Notes under the pieces: model-generated | What the model was told of the DNA's origin: nothing | Database searches by the model: none | What the model saw: the letters and a program-made list of their open reading frames with translations, nothing else | Origin: Armillaria gallica | Taxonomy: Eukaryota; Basidiomycota; Agaricomycetes; Agaricales; Physalacriaceae | Reading direction: 5' to 3' | Length of the DNA stretch: 64,000 nucleotides | Assembly: GCA_037576215.1 (NCBI GenBank) | Contig: JBANDB010000001.1 | Location: 1,736,001-1,800,000 of the forward strand | Position numbers and translations under genes: made by a program | In this document: positions 47,972 to 59,555 of the stretch, one piece after another | Position numbering within the stretch: position 1 is the first letter of the stretch | Layout of the letters: every line of letters starts with the position of its first letter

Positions 47972-48999
47972 TTTGTTTCATATGAACACTTATTCGGCTC
48001 TGAATCTAAGCTTCAGTTTTTCACCGGGTGTACAGCTGGTTGTACTGGTGTAGATGATACCAGCGAAGAATATTTATTGCTATTATCATTTGTAAGTATA
48101 CCTTGTCTTGAGGAGCCTCAGGGATACCGAGGGGCATAACGTTGCACGCCGGACTACAGGAAGCCGTGGGAGCGCACTATTTCTACATCGATGTCGGATG
48201 TCCCCCCCCCTTTCTACTTATCGTCCATTGATATCCACTGAAATTGAGAATCTTATTACCTCCCTCGTACCAGGCGCAATAATTTCACCAGTCTACCATT
48301 CACTTTCTTAGAACATATTTCCCGCTGATATAGAGATAGACTCTTTGACATCGGACAAGCAGTAGTAAGCATAGAATACCAAGTTATGAATGCTCACCTA
48401 TTCTCGACTGGACACTTAGGAACGGATGCTTTCCCTCCAAGTTCTCGAGCGCAAGCCAATACAGAATCATACTGGAGACAATTTGATCGGCATAGTCGCA
48501 ATCCTACTAAGTTCAGTCTTTGACCAATTGTTGACCATGCCCTCACCCTCAGGAAGTTCCAAAATGTAGAGGAGGTAGCTTGATAATGTTATACGTATCG
48601 CGCCCAATAGCATACGCAACGTAGCATCGGAGTCCTCCTCGTTCGATTGGAACAACAATCAGGAAAACTAAGTTAATTTGGCGTATCGACAATACCGCGA
48701 TCATCTCATCGTACCCTGAGGCCTGAACGATCGTTCTAGTGTGAAAGGCGTGTATACATCTATTGAATGATTTTGCAAACTAAAGCGAGTGTCCTTAAAT
48801 GGAATAAAACTGGTATACATGTACTAAGATAAAGAGACTAGTAAAGCGATATTTAGTTACAAACGCGATCTGATTGGACATACATTGTGAAGCATCAGGC
48901 GTGAAAACTCTACAGACTCGGAGCAAAAGAAGGGGCTGCACATCAACATGGGAAGGACTATCACTCCAGGGGCACAAAGGTGTATCGTACTCCACGAGA
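47972..48999. other. Intergenic, about 1 kb, nothing recognised
   Basis: Between the CYSTM gene and the 3' end of the zinc-finger gene. Contains a C9 homopolymer near 48202 and only short, unremarkable open frames. Confidence 0.45.
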
Positions 49000-50366
49000 T
49001 CAGCGATATCGATTTATCCCGTAGGCCTCGTCGCTAAAGGGTTCAGATGCGTAGGCTGGGAATGCGTACTCTGGAATCCCGTTGATATCGTTTGGTGAAG
49101 GTCGCATAGAAAAATCCGACATCCAGGGAAGCTGTTCCAGGGCTGTGAACGGTACATTGTCCACGGGCTGTTGCGGTGTACCCAAGTCCAAGCCATTCCA
49201 AGACGCCGTCTGGTAGGCTTGGTAGGAGGCGGGGTAGGTACAAGAGGGAACCGAGTGCTGTACAGGTACCATACTGTCGAGCTGCGGTTGGTATTGGTAT
49301 TCGGAGGAACCGGCAGCATTGTATGCGGGGAGGACGTTCGCGTTCGTTGTTGAACCCATAGGACCAAGGCAACTGTAGGCGGGCATCAAATGCGGCAGTG
49401 GCATAGGATGAACCAGGCGGGGATCTTGTTGGTATCTGAAAGGATTACCTGGCGCATGAACAGGAATAGGTACGTCAAACGTGCTCGAGATCGTCGCCAC
49501 ATCCGTGACCGAACCATAGGAGTACATGGCGCCAACGCGGGAAGACGAAACCGTGCCCAAAGATCCATTGACGCCTGACGAGGAGCATCCTCTTTGCGGT
49601 AGAACGTCGTTTGATTCGATATCCAAAGGAGGGCCCACGTCCGTGGCAGGATATAATACTTTCGGTTCAGGAAATACACGCTCGATCGCCATGTTGCAAA
49701 CTAGTCTCGACAGGAGTGCAACGGAATTGTTCCATGTTAGTGGCTACCGCCTGCGAGGACACCGACGTGATGTATGGAGCTGGACCCATGTTGAGCGGCG
49801 AAGGACTTGAAAGGGAGGATGGCGAACACTCTTCTAGCAGTGTTTCTTCAAGGCTGGTGGCCGGAGAGGCGGAAGTGTACGACAGCGATGCGCTGGAGGA
49901 TTCTACTGTGCTTTCGCGTTCGTAAACGGGTTCCGTTGGGTTCATGATGACCTCCCATGTAGAGGGTGGCACTTGCTTGTGGTACTTTCTTCGATGACTG
50001 GTGATGGCGCCTTTTTTGTTCGCGCCAAATTCGCAACCTGAAGGATCCTTGCATTTGTACCTCTCTTTTCCAGAGCTGAAAAATTGTGTGAATCGGTCGA
50101 AAGATAATATAAGATAGGTCGAGCGTACTGGTGATCCTTGATGTGTTTCTCGAGATTCTTTCGCTGTATGGTCCTAAGCGGGCAGCCCCAGCAGTATAGA
50201 AAGCTAGGAAAACTCATTTATGTGGTTAAGTAGATAGAATGTTATTGACGCACTCTTGTTCCGCCTTGGTGTGCGTTTTCAAATGCCGTACTATGTCTGC
50301 CGCCCGCGAGATTGGTGCCTTACACCCGAGAACAGGGCACCGTACGCGTAACTTCAAGTGAACCAT
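49000..50366 (-). CDS. C2H2 zinc-finger protein, putative transcription factor
   Basis: About 380-400 residues. Exon 1 (MVHLKLRVRCPVLGCKAPIS, then RAADIVRHLKTH) holds the first finger. The second exon has YCWGCPLRTIQRKNLEKHIKDH. The third has YKCKDPSGCEFGANKKGAITS with HRRKYH. That makes three CX4-5C...HX3-4H modules in about 110 residues. The remainder is Ser/Pro/Tyr-rich with a likely activation region (PWMSDFSMRPSPND; YAFPAYASEPFSDEAYG). The intron near 49680-49746 is inferred because the frames on either side differ: donor after SSQA, acceptor before RVFPEPKVL. It is unclear whether another base is missing there. The gene lies between the two FMO paralogues and diverges from FMO2, so it could regulate them; that is inference from position. 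Confidence 0.75.
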
Positions 50367-51412
50367 AACAGAAGGGAGAGAGTTTAGAATATAGAAGTGT
50401 ATGAGGGAAGCCTGGGATACGTTTTCTTTCCGGGGGGAGTGGGACAAAATAAGGAGGGGCCTGAACATGCGGGGCTTTTATACACCCCCGGGCTGATGGA
50501 TTGGTTGAGAGAGTCATGTCAGTTTTCGCCATATAAGCCAACTATTTAGTGAAGTGGCAACCAATCCGCACCAATAGCCGTTATGGGAAGGTTCCCAATT
50601 GGTTTTGGTTCGACCAATTTGATGGTGTTGCTCAATAAAGAAACAAGGTTCGCGCCGGACATAGGCGAGATGTACAGCAATACACAGGAGCCATTCCTCG
50701 CAGTTTCTTGCCTAGTAAGGCAGGTTCTGTCCGGCAGCAGAGTCCTCGTGAAGTAGTACCCTGGAAGTTGGCAGAGCCAGAAATTTAGTCGCAGACTGAA
50801 ATTCATGATTTATAGGTCAACGTGTAGCACTCGTCATCAGAAAGCATAGCGTAGTCAAAGACGAGTCAGCGCATCCCCAGATGCAGGTTCCAGGCCGGCA
50901 GTTGCCAGCATTTGCGAGGACAAACCAAGAAACAAGGACGATCAGTGAAAGCCGTAGTATCGAAACATTACATAAGGAGCGCGACGCGTTGTTTGGCATA
51001 TCCCTTCAATCTAAATTTCTTTCTCCTCCTGCACTCCCACCATGATGGGCCTTTACTGCTCGGCAGAGGAATACAAGACTATCTCGCTCCTCATGTATAA
51101 TCGGGTCCCGACACTCGAGCACCTTATCTTCGGAACTTCCAACTCATGAATGCAATGGTCAGGCATCGACGAGCGGCAGTGCACTCACCTTTGCAACATA
51201 GTACAAACTTAGAATTCTTTCGGACGGAGATAAAGCCACTGCGGAAATCAAACGATGATGACCTGGCAATATTATAGTTAAATCCTGTTCTTATCAATAT
51301 CAGCGACGAGGACGGAAGCGATGGGCCGATAACGACATTTCGGGCCTAAACACTAGTGGGGCACGTTTCCATGTCAATCTTTTCCCTATTCTTCTGCTTA
51401 CCTGCTCTATAG
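50367..51412. promoter_or_regulatory. Divergent promoter region, C2H2 factor / FMO2
   Basis: About 1 kb without a supportable gene, separating two divergent start codons. Any shared control elements should be here; I could not identify a repeated motif by eye. Confidence 0.4.
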
Positions 51413-52866
51413 ATGAATCTCGCCCGCAAACGAATATGTATCATTGGCGCAGGTCCGTCGGGACTAGCGGCACTGAAGGTCATTCGCGATACAGAAGAGT
51501 TCAAGACAGGGATATGGCTTCCAACAGTTTTTGAAGCTCGAGACAAGATTGGCGAGATATGGTGAGTTGACTTTTTCTCAATCACTGTTGTCTTCACCTA
51601 ATCATATAAGCAAGGTATCCTGCGCTTCCCACTGATAGCTCTCCTCTGACGCCTCTGTATGACTCTATGACCACAAATATCCCTCATCCCGGTTTGTTTT
51701 CTTCTCTTGTCCTTTTTTGCTCGTTGTTCTTATTTTTCTCTCAGTCATGGCTTATCCTAGTTTCCTTTTCCGCCCTCCACCCCTGTATTTCCTCCCGCTG
51801 CAACTGTTGAAACTTACTTGCACGATTACGCCACTCACTTCCACCTCATTCAAAATGTTCGGCTAAACGCTCGCGTTGAAAATGTGGAATGGAACCATGC
51901 AGCACGCTGTTGGAACGTTAACGTGAAAGGCGAAACGCTGGATTTTGATTTAGTCGTCGTTTCCAATGGTCACTTTCGTATACCTCGGTATCCAGACATC
52001 CCTGGTTTGGCGGAATGGCTGCAGAATGGGAGGGCATCTCATTCGGCTTGTTACAGAAACCCCGGCAGCGTAAAGGATGCCTCCACTGTTATCGTGGTTG
52101 GCTCTGGCCCCAGCGGTCTCGACATAACTGCAGAGCTGCTTGCATCCGGATTGAAGTCGTACATTCCGTGAATGACTGCGTTCCAGAAACAACAACAAGT
52201 TTTAAGAAACGAGGAGCAATCACACATTTTGGCGATGGAGTAACGTTCGCTGATGGTACTGTTGAGCGCAACATAGATCACTGCATCTTAGCCACCGGCT
52301 ACCAGATGCATTATCCCCTCTTCTCTTCCGTCACCTTGCAGAATGAATCCCCTCCCTCATTGCCATCGAAGTTGTACAACTCCTCGTACCATGTTTTCCC
52401 TCTTGGCAAACACATATTCCCCCTTCGCGGAGACTTCCCCCATACCAGTCTCGCTTTTACCGGCCTCATTCTCCGAGGAACTCCATTTTCGTTGTTTGAA
52501 GCACAGGCATATGCCATTGTGCGGGTATTTCGGGATCCTGGAAGCCTCGACGAGGACAAGGAGATGGCAGAACTCCTCGAACGCCAATTGATGGTACCTG
52601 CTAAGGATTGGCATCGGCCAACGGAAGCAGAAGCTTTTGATTACCGCGATGGACTGTACGAGTTTGGCGGGCTTGACATTAGAGTAGAGAAATGGGAGAA
52701 AAGAATGTGGGAGTATAAAGTGGAGTTGAGACGGGAGTGGATGAACCTTGTGCGATCGGGCGAGGCTCTTTCTTGGGTTCAAAGTGTTGGCCAAAATGGA
52801 AGCCATGAATGGGTTGCGCTTCTTGGAAGTATTCTTCGAAGAGCGTCAGATAGGCGGAAGGAATGA
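51413..52866 (+). CDS. Flavin-containing monooxygenase, paralogue 2 (two apparent 1-base deletions)
   Basis: About 440 residues, clearly related to the FMO at 44780. The N-terminus MNLARKRICIIGAGPSGLAA has the FAD motif; FEARDKIGEIW, then YPALPTDSSPLTPLYDSMTT, the NADPH motif VVGSGPSGLDITAEL and ILATGYQMHYPLF follow. Two breaks: near 51770 (TTTCCGCCC, one C short), after which PPSTPVFPPAATVETYLHDY is recovered only in the shifted frame, and at 52153 (TTGAAG, one G short), after which EVVHSVNDCVPETTTSF continues. Read literally it is a truncated protein of about 100 residues plus fragments. All motifs are otherwise intact, so the gene is probably functional with a faulty consensus, but a young pseudogene cannot be excluded. 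Confidence 0.9.
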
Positions 52867-53012
52867 GATTGCGAACTCTTCATCTCAACATACAGCTCCG
52901 CATGTGCGTCAGAAACTGATATCAGTCAGAAATTGATATAAACTCTTCTCAGTTCAAACCAACCTTCACGGAGTACAAATACAAGATACAGGCTGATATC
53001 CATGTCACTGGA

Positions 53013-54045
53013 TCAGTCCTTAAGCCTGTTGAAGTTGCCAGAAGCTATCAAACCCTTCACGTATTCTTCTCCATTCATGTGCTCTCTGTCCGTCGAACGT
53101 GATACATGCCCCCACTTCTCCCCCTCCGATATCGTCTTCTGCGCCTGCGTTTTGACCAGAAAAAGGGACTCGCTTCCAAACTGGATTCGCAGCGGTAACT
53201 CTGGCTCGTCTGCTAACTTGTACAGGGCTCGCCCCATACGAGCAGCGCTGCCCAGAACTGGACGGTCACTCTCATGGATTTTGCGGAACGTGTGGCACGG
53301 ATTCGTATCATCCGTGTACGCGGGATGCGGCGGGATATGGTGGGCGGAAGTCCCCTTCCATTCGCTGTCGAAACCTCCTGGCTCGATGATGGCCCCCTTT
53401 ATGTTCCACTTGGGGTCCATCTCTTTCAGGAAGGATTCTGTGAAAGCTTCCAGTGCTGGAGCAACATTAGTAAGTGACGCCCTGCAACTTTTGGCATAAA
53501 TGATACTTACCAAATTTACTGGAGCTGTAGTATGCGAGAGTGGGATTGGCCATATAACCACCTACGCTGCTGACATTGAAAACTCGTCCGCCTACTCCCT
53601 TGGGATTCCCTTCTCGGAATGTTTTGACGGCCTAGAGTACCCTTCAACTAGCAGTCCAGGCAAGACAAGTCATGTCTTACCTCCTTCATGATACGGACCG
53701 GCCCCCAGAACTGAACCTCGAACTCTTTTCGTGCATCCTCCTCCGGTATGGCCTCTATTTCTCCAAAGACAGCGTATCCGGCGTTATTCACTACGACATC
53801 CAGCCTACCAAATTGCTTGATCGTTCTTTCGAATGCAGATTTGATCTGTGTTTCGTTTGTCACGTCCAACAGGAGTACGAGAAGCTGGGTCGAGGGAAAT
53901 TTATCTTTAAGATAATTAAGGACCTCGGGTTTACGAGCGGTTGCGACGACACGCTCTCCGGCAGCAAGGATAGCTTCTACGGTGGCTTTACCGAGCCCGC
54001 TGGAAGTACCTGTGATGAGCCAGACGCGAGATGAGTTAGGCATGA
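53013..54045 (-). CDS. Short-chain dehydrogenase/reductase (SDR)
   Basis: Two to three exons, about 300 residues. Start MPNSSRVWLITGTSSGLGKA at 54045 gives the TGxxxGxG nucleotide-binding motif at once. DVTNETQ, NNAGYAVFG and the catalytic YYSSSKF (Tyr and Lys of YxxxK) follow with NVSSVGGYM. It resembles fungal oxidoreductases often annotated as retinol dehydrogenase-like; the substrate is unknown. An upstream in-frame extension to 54124 is possible but would put the TATA box (54091-54096, minus orientation) inside the coding region, so 54045 is preferred. The gene converges on FMO2 and diverges from the DUF2855 gene. Confidence 0.92.
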
Positions 54046-54409
54046 TTAGCAAGGTGATTTGTGTGCTTGTATACTGGAAAGGACTGAGTCTTATATAACA
54101 AACAGGCTCGGCAGAACGCGTCATCGTCCAGATACTCGACTTCTCGTGGTCATACTTGCATAGTCATCATTGAATCATGACAGGCTGCCGATAGCGGCTC
54201 GGACAACGACGACTTAAAAACAATTGCGATAAGTAGCGAGCATACATTGGCTAGTTATACTTATATAAGTACTAAGTACGAGAACATGACACTCGGGCCG
54301 ACGTGAGAGTGGCTGTGTATTACCGGTTGTACCCCACCCGCTGTCAGTCTAGCAGTTGTGTTCTCATGCTTCGTGTCACTTATGTAAGGCCAGCTATACG
54401 TTTACCCTC
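54046..54409. promoter_or_regulatory. Bidirectional promoter, SDR / DUF2855
   Basis: 364 bases between two divergent start codons. A TATATAA (54262-54268) faces the DUF2855 gene and TTATATAAG (54090-54097 read on the minus strand) faces the SDR gene. GTACTAAGTAC at 54269-54279, a near-palindrome with one central base, follows the first TATA. The layout suggests co-regulation of the pair. Confidence 0.5.
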
Positions 54410-55787
54410 ATGGACTTATCCACCAATATCACCCTCTGCGTACCCAGGTCGTCGTCTGGCCAAAGTCCTCATGTGGGGGCCGTAGTCATTTCGACGCCCA
54501 AGCCAGCGTATATACCAGATAACCACATTTTACTTCGAGTTGACCGGTTTGGGTTCTCTGGGAATAATATCACTTATCAGGCGTTGGGGGAGCATCCGCG
54601 TTATAGGTATGACTGCGTCGTTTTCTGATACCGTTTCCGAAACTTAGTGTATCCGATATCGCAGATACTTTGATTTTCATCCTACGCCTGAGGATGGAGA
54701 AGTGAGTCCCAAAAGCCATGGAATTGTGCCTGTCTGGGGATTCGCAACGGTCATAGCTTCGAAGCACGCAAAAGTTGCCGTAGGCGAACGCGTTTATGGT
54801 TACTTGGCGCCGACTAGATATCTCTTGCTACCAGTCTCTCCCTCGGACGTTAATAAGTTTGCGTTCTATATTTCCAGGCCCCATCTACCAGCAGGTATGT
54901 GGAACGGATTGAAGTTCTACGAGTATCCGTTGATTTTTTTTTTGTTGTTAACAGACTATCGACCATATAATCAAATACTTCGGTGTGCAACAGATCCGCA
55001 ATATATCCCCAATCTACGAGCAGAAGACCTCACCATGCTCTACCGACCGCTCTTCTGGACTGCGTATTGGTTTGAAGACTGGCTCTGGTCTTCAAAATAC
55101 CGAGGTGGCGCGTCTACCATTCTCATTTCGTCGGCCTCCTCCAAAACCGCATTTTGCTCTGCCTACCTTATCCGTAAACGACGGACAAACACTCCAAAAA
55201 TCATTGGTCTGACGTCCTCGCGAAACATGGAATTCACAAAGGGTCTGGGGCTCTATGATGAGGTGCTTGAATATAGCTCCTTCACGTCATCTGATTCCTT
55301 CCACGGGCGGGAGAAAGATCGATGGGTGTACGTCGACGTGGCGGGAAATGCGCCGTTCAACCTGCATGTGTTCAATCGCTTCGCTTCGCCATATACTGGA
55401 GTTCTTGCAGCTTTTATCACATTAGGGATGACAAACCTTTCCCCTTTCTCCGATGCCTCAAATTTACAGTCAAGGATAGGACACGCCACACCTTCCTCAG
55501 ATCCGACGTCAGCGTTTTGGCCCCAGGAAGAGCATTTCTTCACACCAGAGTGGTTAGCGGTACGACGGCGTCAGCTGAGAGTGGAAGAGATATTTAGGAT
55601 GCAAGTAGCTTGGAGGAAACTGATGAGAGACTGTGGCGGCTGGGTGGAGATCGAAAGGGTGTATGGACCGGACGCGGTGAAGGCTGAGTATGAAAAAATC
55701 GTCAAGGACGGCGTCGGGCCAAGTAAAGGGCTGGTGTGGAGTCTCTGGGATTCGGACGTGCCTGTGCCCAACGCAACGAACTTATGA
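54410..55787 (+). CDS. DUF2855 protein
   Basis: About 415 residues from three exons. The start MDLSTNITLCVPRSSSGQSP is followed by HILLRVDRFGFSGNNITYQA, YFDFHPTPEDG, VPVWGFATVIASKH and YGYLAPTRYLLLPVSPSDV, then the DUF2855 core: LYRPLFWTAYWFEDWL, STILISSASSKTAFCSAYLI, GLTSSRNMEFTKGLGLYDEV and DRWVYVDVAGNAPFN. These mimic medium-chain reductase steps (Rossmann core with SSASSKTA), but the biochemical role of the family has not been settled. All junctions hold frame. Confidence 0.85.
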
Positions 55788-56061
55788 TTGAGTCGCAGTT
55801 TCTTTTCCCTGTCTTGTTCATCATTTCATCATATAAATAGCTGTGAATATTTGTCAATCAGGTATAATATGATTAGGATGTACGTTGTAAGAGTAGCAGG
55901 CGTAAATATTGCAATCGGAGATGCGTGATATCAACAGAACATTCAAAGGTAATGTTACAAGATAGAACGAAGCAATATATCCATTCAGGTTTTCTTTCCA
56001 GACCCTCGAGTGACTGTCAGTATCGGAACACTGGAAGCATATGGGCACACGATACCTTTCT
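55788..56061. other. Short convergent intergenic, nothing recognised
   Basis: 3' flanks of the DUF2855 gene and the coiled-coil gene. AT-rich, no structure noted. Confidence 0.4.
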
Positions 56062-58009
56062 TTATCTGACCACTTTTCGTTGGCGACTTAGGCTTTGGCT
56101 TCGCCTTTGGCGCACGCCCCGCGTCCCCTTTCTCATCTTCGAAAACGGAACGCCTCGGCCTTTTGGTCGGCCGGATTGATCCTTTGGATCGGGCGCCGTT
56201 TGTTTCGAACCAATTTCGTCGTCACTATCACCAATAATGATAACGGACGGCGACCTCTTTCGTGGGGTGGCCGATGTGGTAGGCACGGTGATAGAGGTCG
56301 GCTTAGTCTGCCGAGGAATCTTGAGGCTCGTTCGCTGGCGCAGGCGGGATGCCGGGATAGGGCTGTCGGATGTCGCATTATTCGTCTTCTTAGGTGAACC
56401 TGAAAAAGGTTGACTGGAAGACGAAACGACTTGAGATGAGGGCAGGGTAGACGATCGGTTAGATTCTTTTCGCTTCAGCGTTGGTGGCGAAGTCGAAACA
56501 GACGATGAACACTCGCTCTGTGCGTCGAGCTTCTTTAGCTGAGCTATCGAAAGATTCGAGTCCTTCATTAGCATTTCGAAAACAGGAGAGATAGATATTA
56601 CTGACATTCAGTCTCCTTTATTTGCTCACTGAGAAGTTGAATCGTATCTTGCTGCAAAATTCTCCCAACGGAGAGTTCTGTAATTTCCTCTTCCTTGGAC
56701 AGATACAGCGCTAATGCAGAGTTGCCAACGGCTTGCGCGACGGCGAACCACTTGCGCATGGAAGCTATGAGAGTCTGGGGTGTGGATAGCTTAGGTTCGG
56801 GAATCTGCATAAGCGCCTCGAGGCCGCTGTTAGGATCTTTGGAGCACAACGTATTTGCCACCTGCGTTAATTCTTCTTTCATTGGCGCGAGCTCCTTCAG
56901 GGAGGAGACCAAGCCTTTCGTGAAAACGATAGTGTTGGTGTCCGTATACGCCAGCCCAGCAGAAGCGAGAGTTGATTTGATCTCCGTCCATTCTCTCACA
57001 GCTGCGTCCTTGGCTTCCTGCATTCTAGAGAGCTGTGAGGAAAGAGTGTCGCGTTGTTCCCGTAACACGTTCCCCTCCTTCTCCTTCGAACGGCATAGCG
57101 CCTCCCAGCCGCTACCAGCAACCGCGACGTCAGAGAGAATGTCTTTCATGATGGTAATGAATGTGGCCAGATTGAAAGGAGATAGAGCGTCGGGAGACAA
57201 AGGTTTCTTCGTACTACCAGGCATGTCCTGTATTGACGCCAACGCCTGGGAGATGGCCTGAGCCTTTTGTCCCTCGTTGAAAAGATCCGTTACGTGTGGG
57301 CCAATTTCCTTGGAGTAATAAAATTTTGTATCCTCTGAATCTTGAACATACTCTAACCCAATCGTACCCAACGCGTTCTTGAGTCCTGCAAGGGCTCCTC
57401 GGGCCTCCGCGGCATTGTCTCTGGCATGTTTTCTTTCTACGTCGACTTTCGCGTAATCTTCTCGAGTAGATGCCCCCTCGCCTTCGAGCTTCCTGATACG
57501 CTCAGTCAGCGTTTCATGCTCCAATTTTTGTGCAGCCATCTCACTCCGGAGTTGCTGCACCTCTACCTGCATAGCTGCAGCGTCGGACCTCGCGTCGTCT
57601 CGTTCGGCAACAAGCGAAGCAACCTGCTGCTCAGACACCTCGACAGATGTCTTTCTCGAAATATCGGCAGCGCAGCGAAAATCCGAGAATTCCTGCAGAA
57701 TTTGCTGGTGGGTATGGAGGAGTTCTGCATTTTCCTTTGATACTTGCTCAATCCTCGTCTCCATCTCTGCCAACACACCTTCGCGGTCCGTGAGCGCCTG
57801 CTGGAGCTCAGCAACACGAAGGTCCTCCGCAGCTTTGCGGTCTCTATCTGCTCTTTGTACGCCTTGTGGATAGTAGCCATTGCACTGGCGAGCTCGGTGG
57901 AGAAAAGTTCCATGAGTAAGTTGGCGCCATTGTGAATAGATGTAGAACGAGGCGCGTTCTCTTGTTGTTGTTCTGCTGGGCTGTTTGCAGTCGTGTCCGC
58001 CATCATCAT
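56062..58009 (-). CDS. Coiled-coil protein with SUMO-interaction-like C-terminus (one apparent 1-base deletion)
   Basis: About 630 residues. From MMMADTTANSPAEQQQENAP, a region ELASAMATIHKAYKEQIE opens a long heptad-rich coiled coil (VAELQQALTDREGVLAEMET; QVEVQQLRSEMAAQKLEHET). A middle helical domain has FYYSKEIGPHVTDLFNEGQ and NLATFITIMKDIL. The C-terminus is Ser/Pro/Lys-rich and basic, with SPSVIIIGDSDDEIG, whose VIII followed by DSDDE fits a SUMO-interaction motif. The exon junction near 56600 uses donor GTCAGT and an acceptor ending GATAG, giving KETESQLKKLDAQ. One C is missing at 57842: frames on either side read KEQIE and DRKAAEDLR. The start could be any of three consecutive ATGs, or 58072. 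The family is not recognised. Confidence 0.72.
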
Positions 58010-58197
58010 GGCATTTGCGAGTAAAGTTGCGGAGTCGGCCGAATTGCTCCGAATGCAACAAGTCATGTCCACAGTACAAATATACCTTGTTCAACTGTTC
58101 AAACTTGTCGTCTTGATATCATCGCACCGACCGCCCCGGGGGGAGGAGAGAGGGCGAGGGCGATGGCACAGGCTGATAAGTAACTGTTTTTCTCAAA

Positions 58198-58857
58198 ATG
58201 GTCTCGATTGAATCTCTCGTGGCTGTTCCCTATCGACGAGCTTGCAGTGCCGCCTACGATGCCACTCTTCCTCTACCTTTCATCATAACGTATCACGCCA
58301 TGGGTGGTGAGTGTGGTTATGAATTGACATAACGACTACTAATTCCTCACAATTATAGCCTTTTCTACCTGTAAATGGGATGGGTACGCATTCGCACTCG
58401 AATATATTGATTATAATAGCGCTGAACGACTAAATTCTTGTCAGCACCATACAGTTTACCAAGTCAGGACCTATATATCCAAGTAAATGCACCGTCAGTG
58501 CTGGTAGGGTTATTGCATTGATGTTCGGTATACGTGCGTCAAGTACATTGCATGACTACATCGGTTCTTGCCTGATCGCTCATTAGTTGCGGGAATACTT
58601 CTCCTTATAATCATCGGTCTTCACTTCAGACAGAGAAGAACCGCCGGACCTCGCGACGTGTCGTTCACTGACGAGGAGGAGCTGGAGCAACTTTACCGGA
58701 TAGTACAGTCGGTGTACCGGACTCAGAGGACGAGTCGCCACTCCCACTTCCGCCGGTGCCGCCTAAAGACAAAGACGGCGCGAAAGGCACATTCCCGGAG
58801 GACTCTTTGGGTTACGGTGGGAATAGCGATGAGCCGCCGCCATATATCAAGGAGTGA
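58198..58857 (+). CDS. Small single-pass membrane protein with C-terminal PPPY (one apparent 1-base deletion)
   Basis: Four exons, about 150 residues. The N-terminal half MVSIESLVAVPYRRACSAAY... has a few cysteines (CSAAYDATL; FSTCKWDGTIQFTKSG; PSKCTVSA) and probably faces outside. One membrane span (AGILLLIIIGLHF) is followed by a charged cytoplasmic tail. A base is short in GG at 58698-58699; bridging it gives DSTVGVPDSEDESPLPLPPV, then GNSDEPPPYIKE and a stop at 58857. PPPY is a PPxY motif, suggesting recognition by an Rsp5-like ligase. No family is recognised. It diverges from the coiled-coil gene with about 190 bases between start codons. Confidence 0.6.
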
Positions 58858-59555
58858 ATAGACCCGTACCAAGGTTACCTCACGGATTGTAATTATGGAA
58901 AGCGTCCAAATGCATCTTTTTCTGTCGCACAGTCCTCTACACGGGGATCCGGATCATATACTGCAATGGCTCGACAGTCTTGTGGAAAATCCACTTACGT
59001 CGGTACACGTCCAGATGGCCGTGGGACCTTGCTGCAGCCAGGAACCTAGCTTCATAAGTCGAATAATTTTCCAAGAATAATGGGACTTTTGGCTCATACC
59101 CACAGTATCTCACATGACGGTCGATGTTTGGACGTTCCCCGGCCAGAGGGCTGTTTTATCGACTTGGCATCGGTTTAGCATGTGGTGCATTTTACGTTAG
59201 CCTGCCTACTGGTACAATGCCGACAAGCATGCCCAACATTCATCGTCGTTGTGGACGGAATACTCTCCAACTTCCTGTTTCAAATGTGTCTCTCACTATT
59301 GGCTTTCTTTGGCTTTTCTAAGGAGGCTTTTCGAGCACCCGCCATCTTCGAATCTTGATCGTCGTTGAACCCACTCAGAAGTCCCGTGATAAGGAAGCGA
59401 GATCACCTGCGAAATCTGCCATGCAACCTATATTCCTCATACCAAGATCAGATGTCAAGACTTATTCATAGTCTTGAGCGAAACTGCATTCGGGCCCTCG
59501 TATCGTCTTCTATATATATCTCTTTGTCTTGGAAGCAAACGTACAATCTACCACT
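58858..59555. promoter_or_regulatory. Intergenic; SDR promoter
   Basis: No gene supported. A TATATATA tract at 59511-59519 lies about 40 bases before the SDR start codon. Confidence 0.45.
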
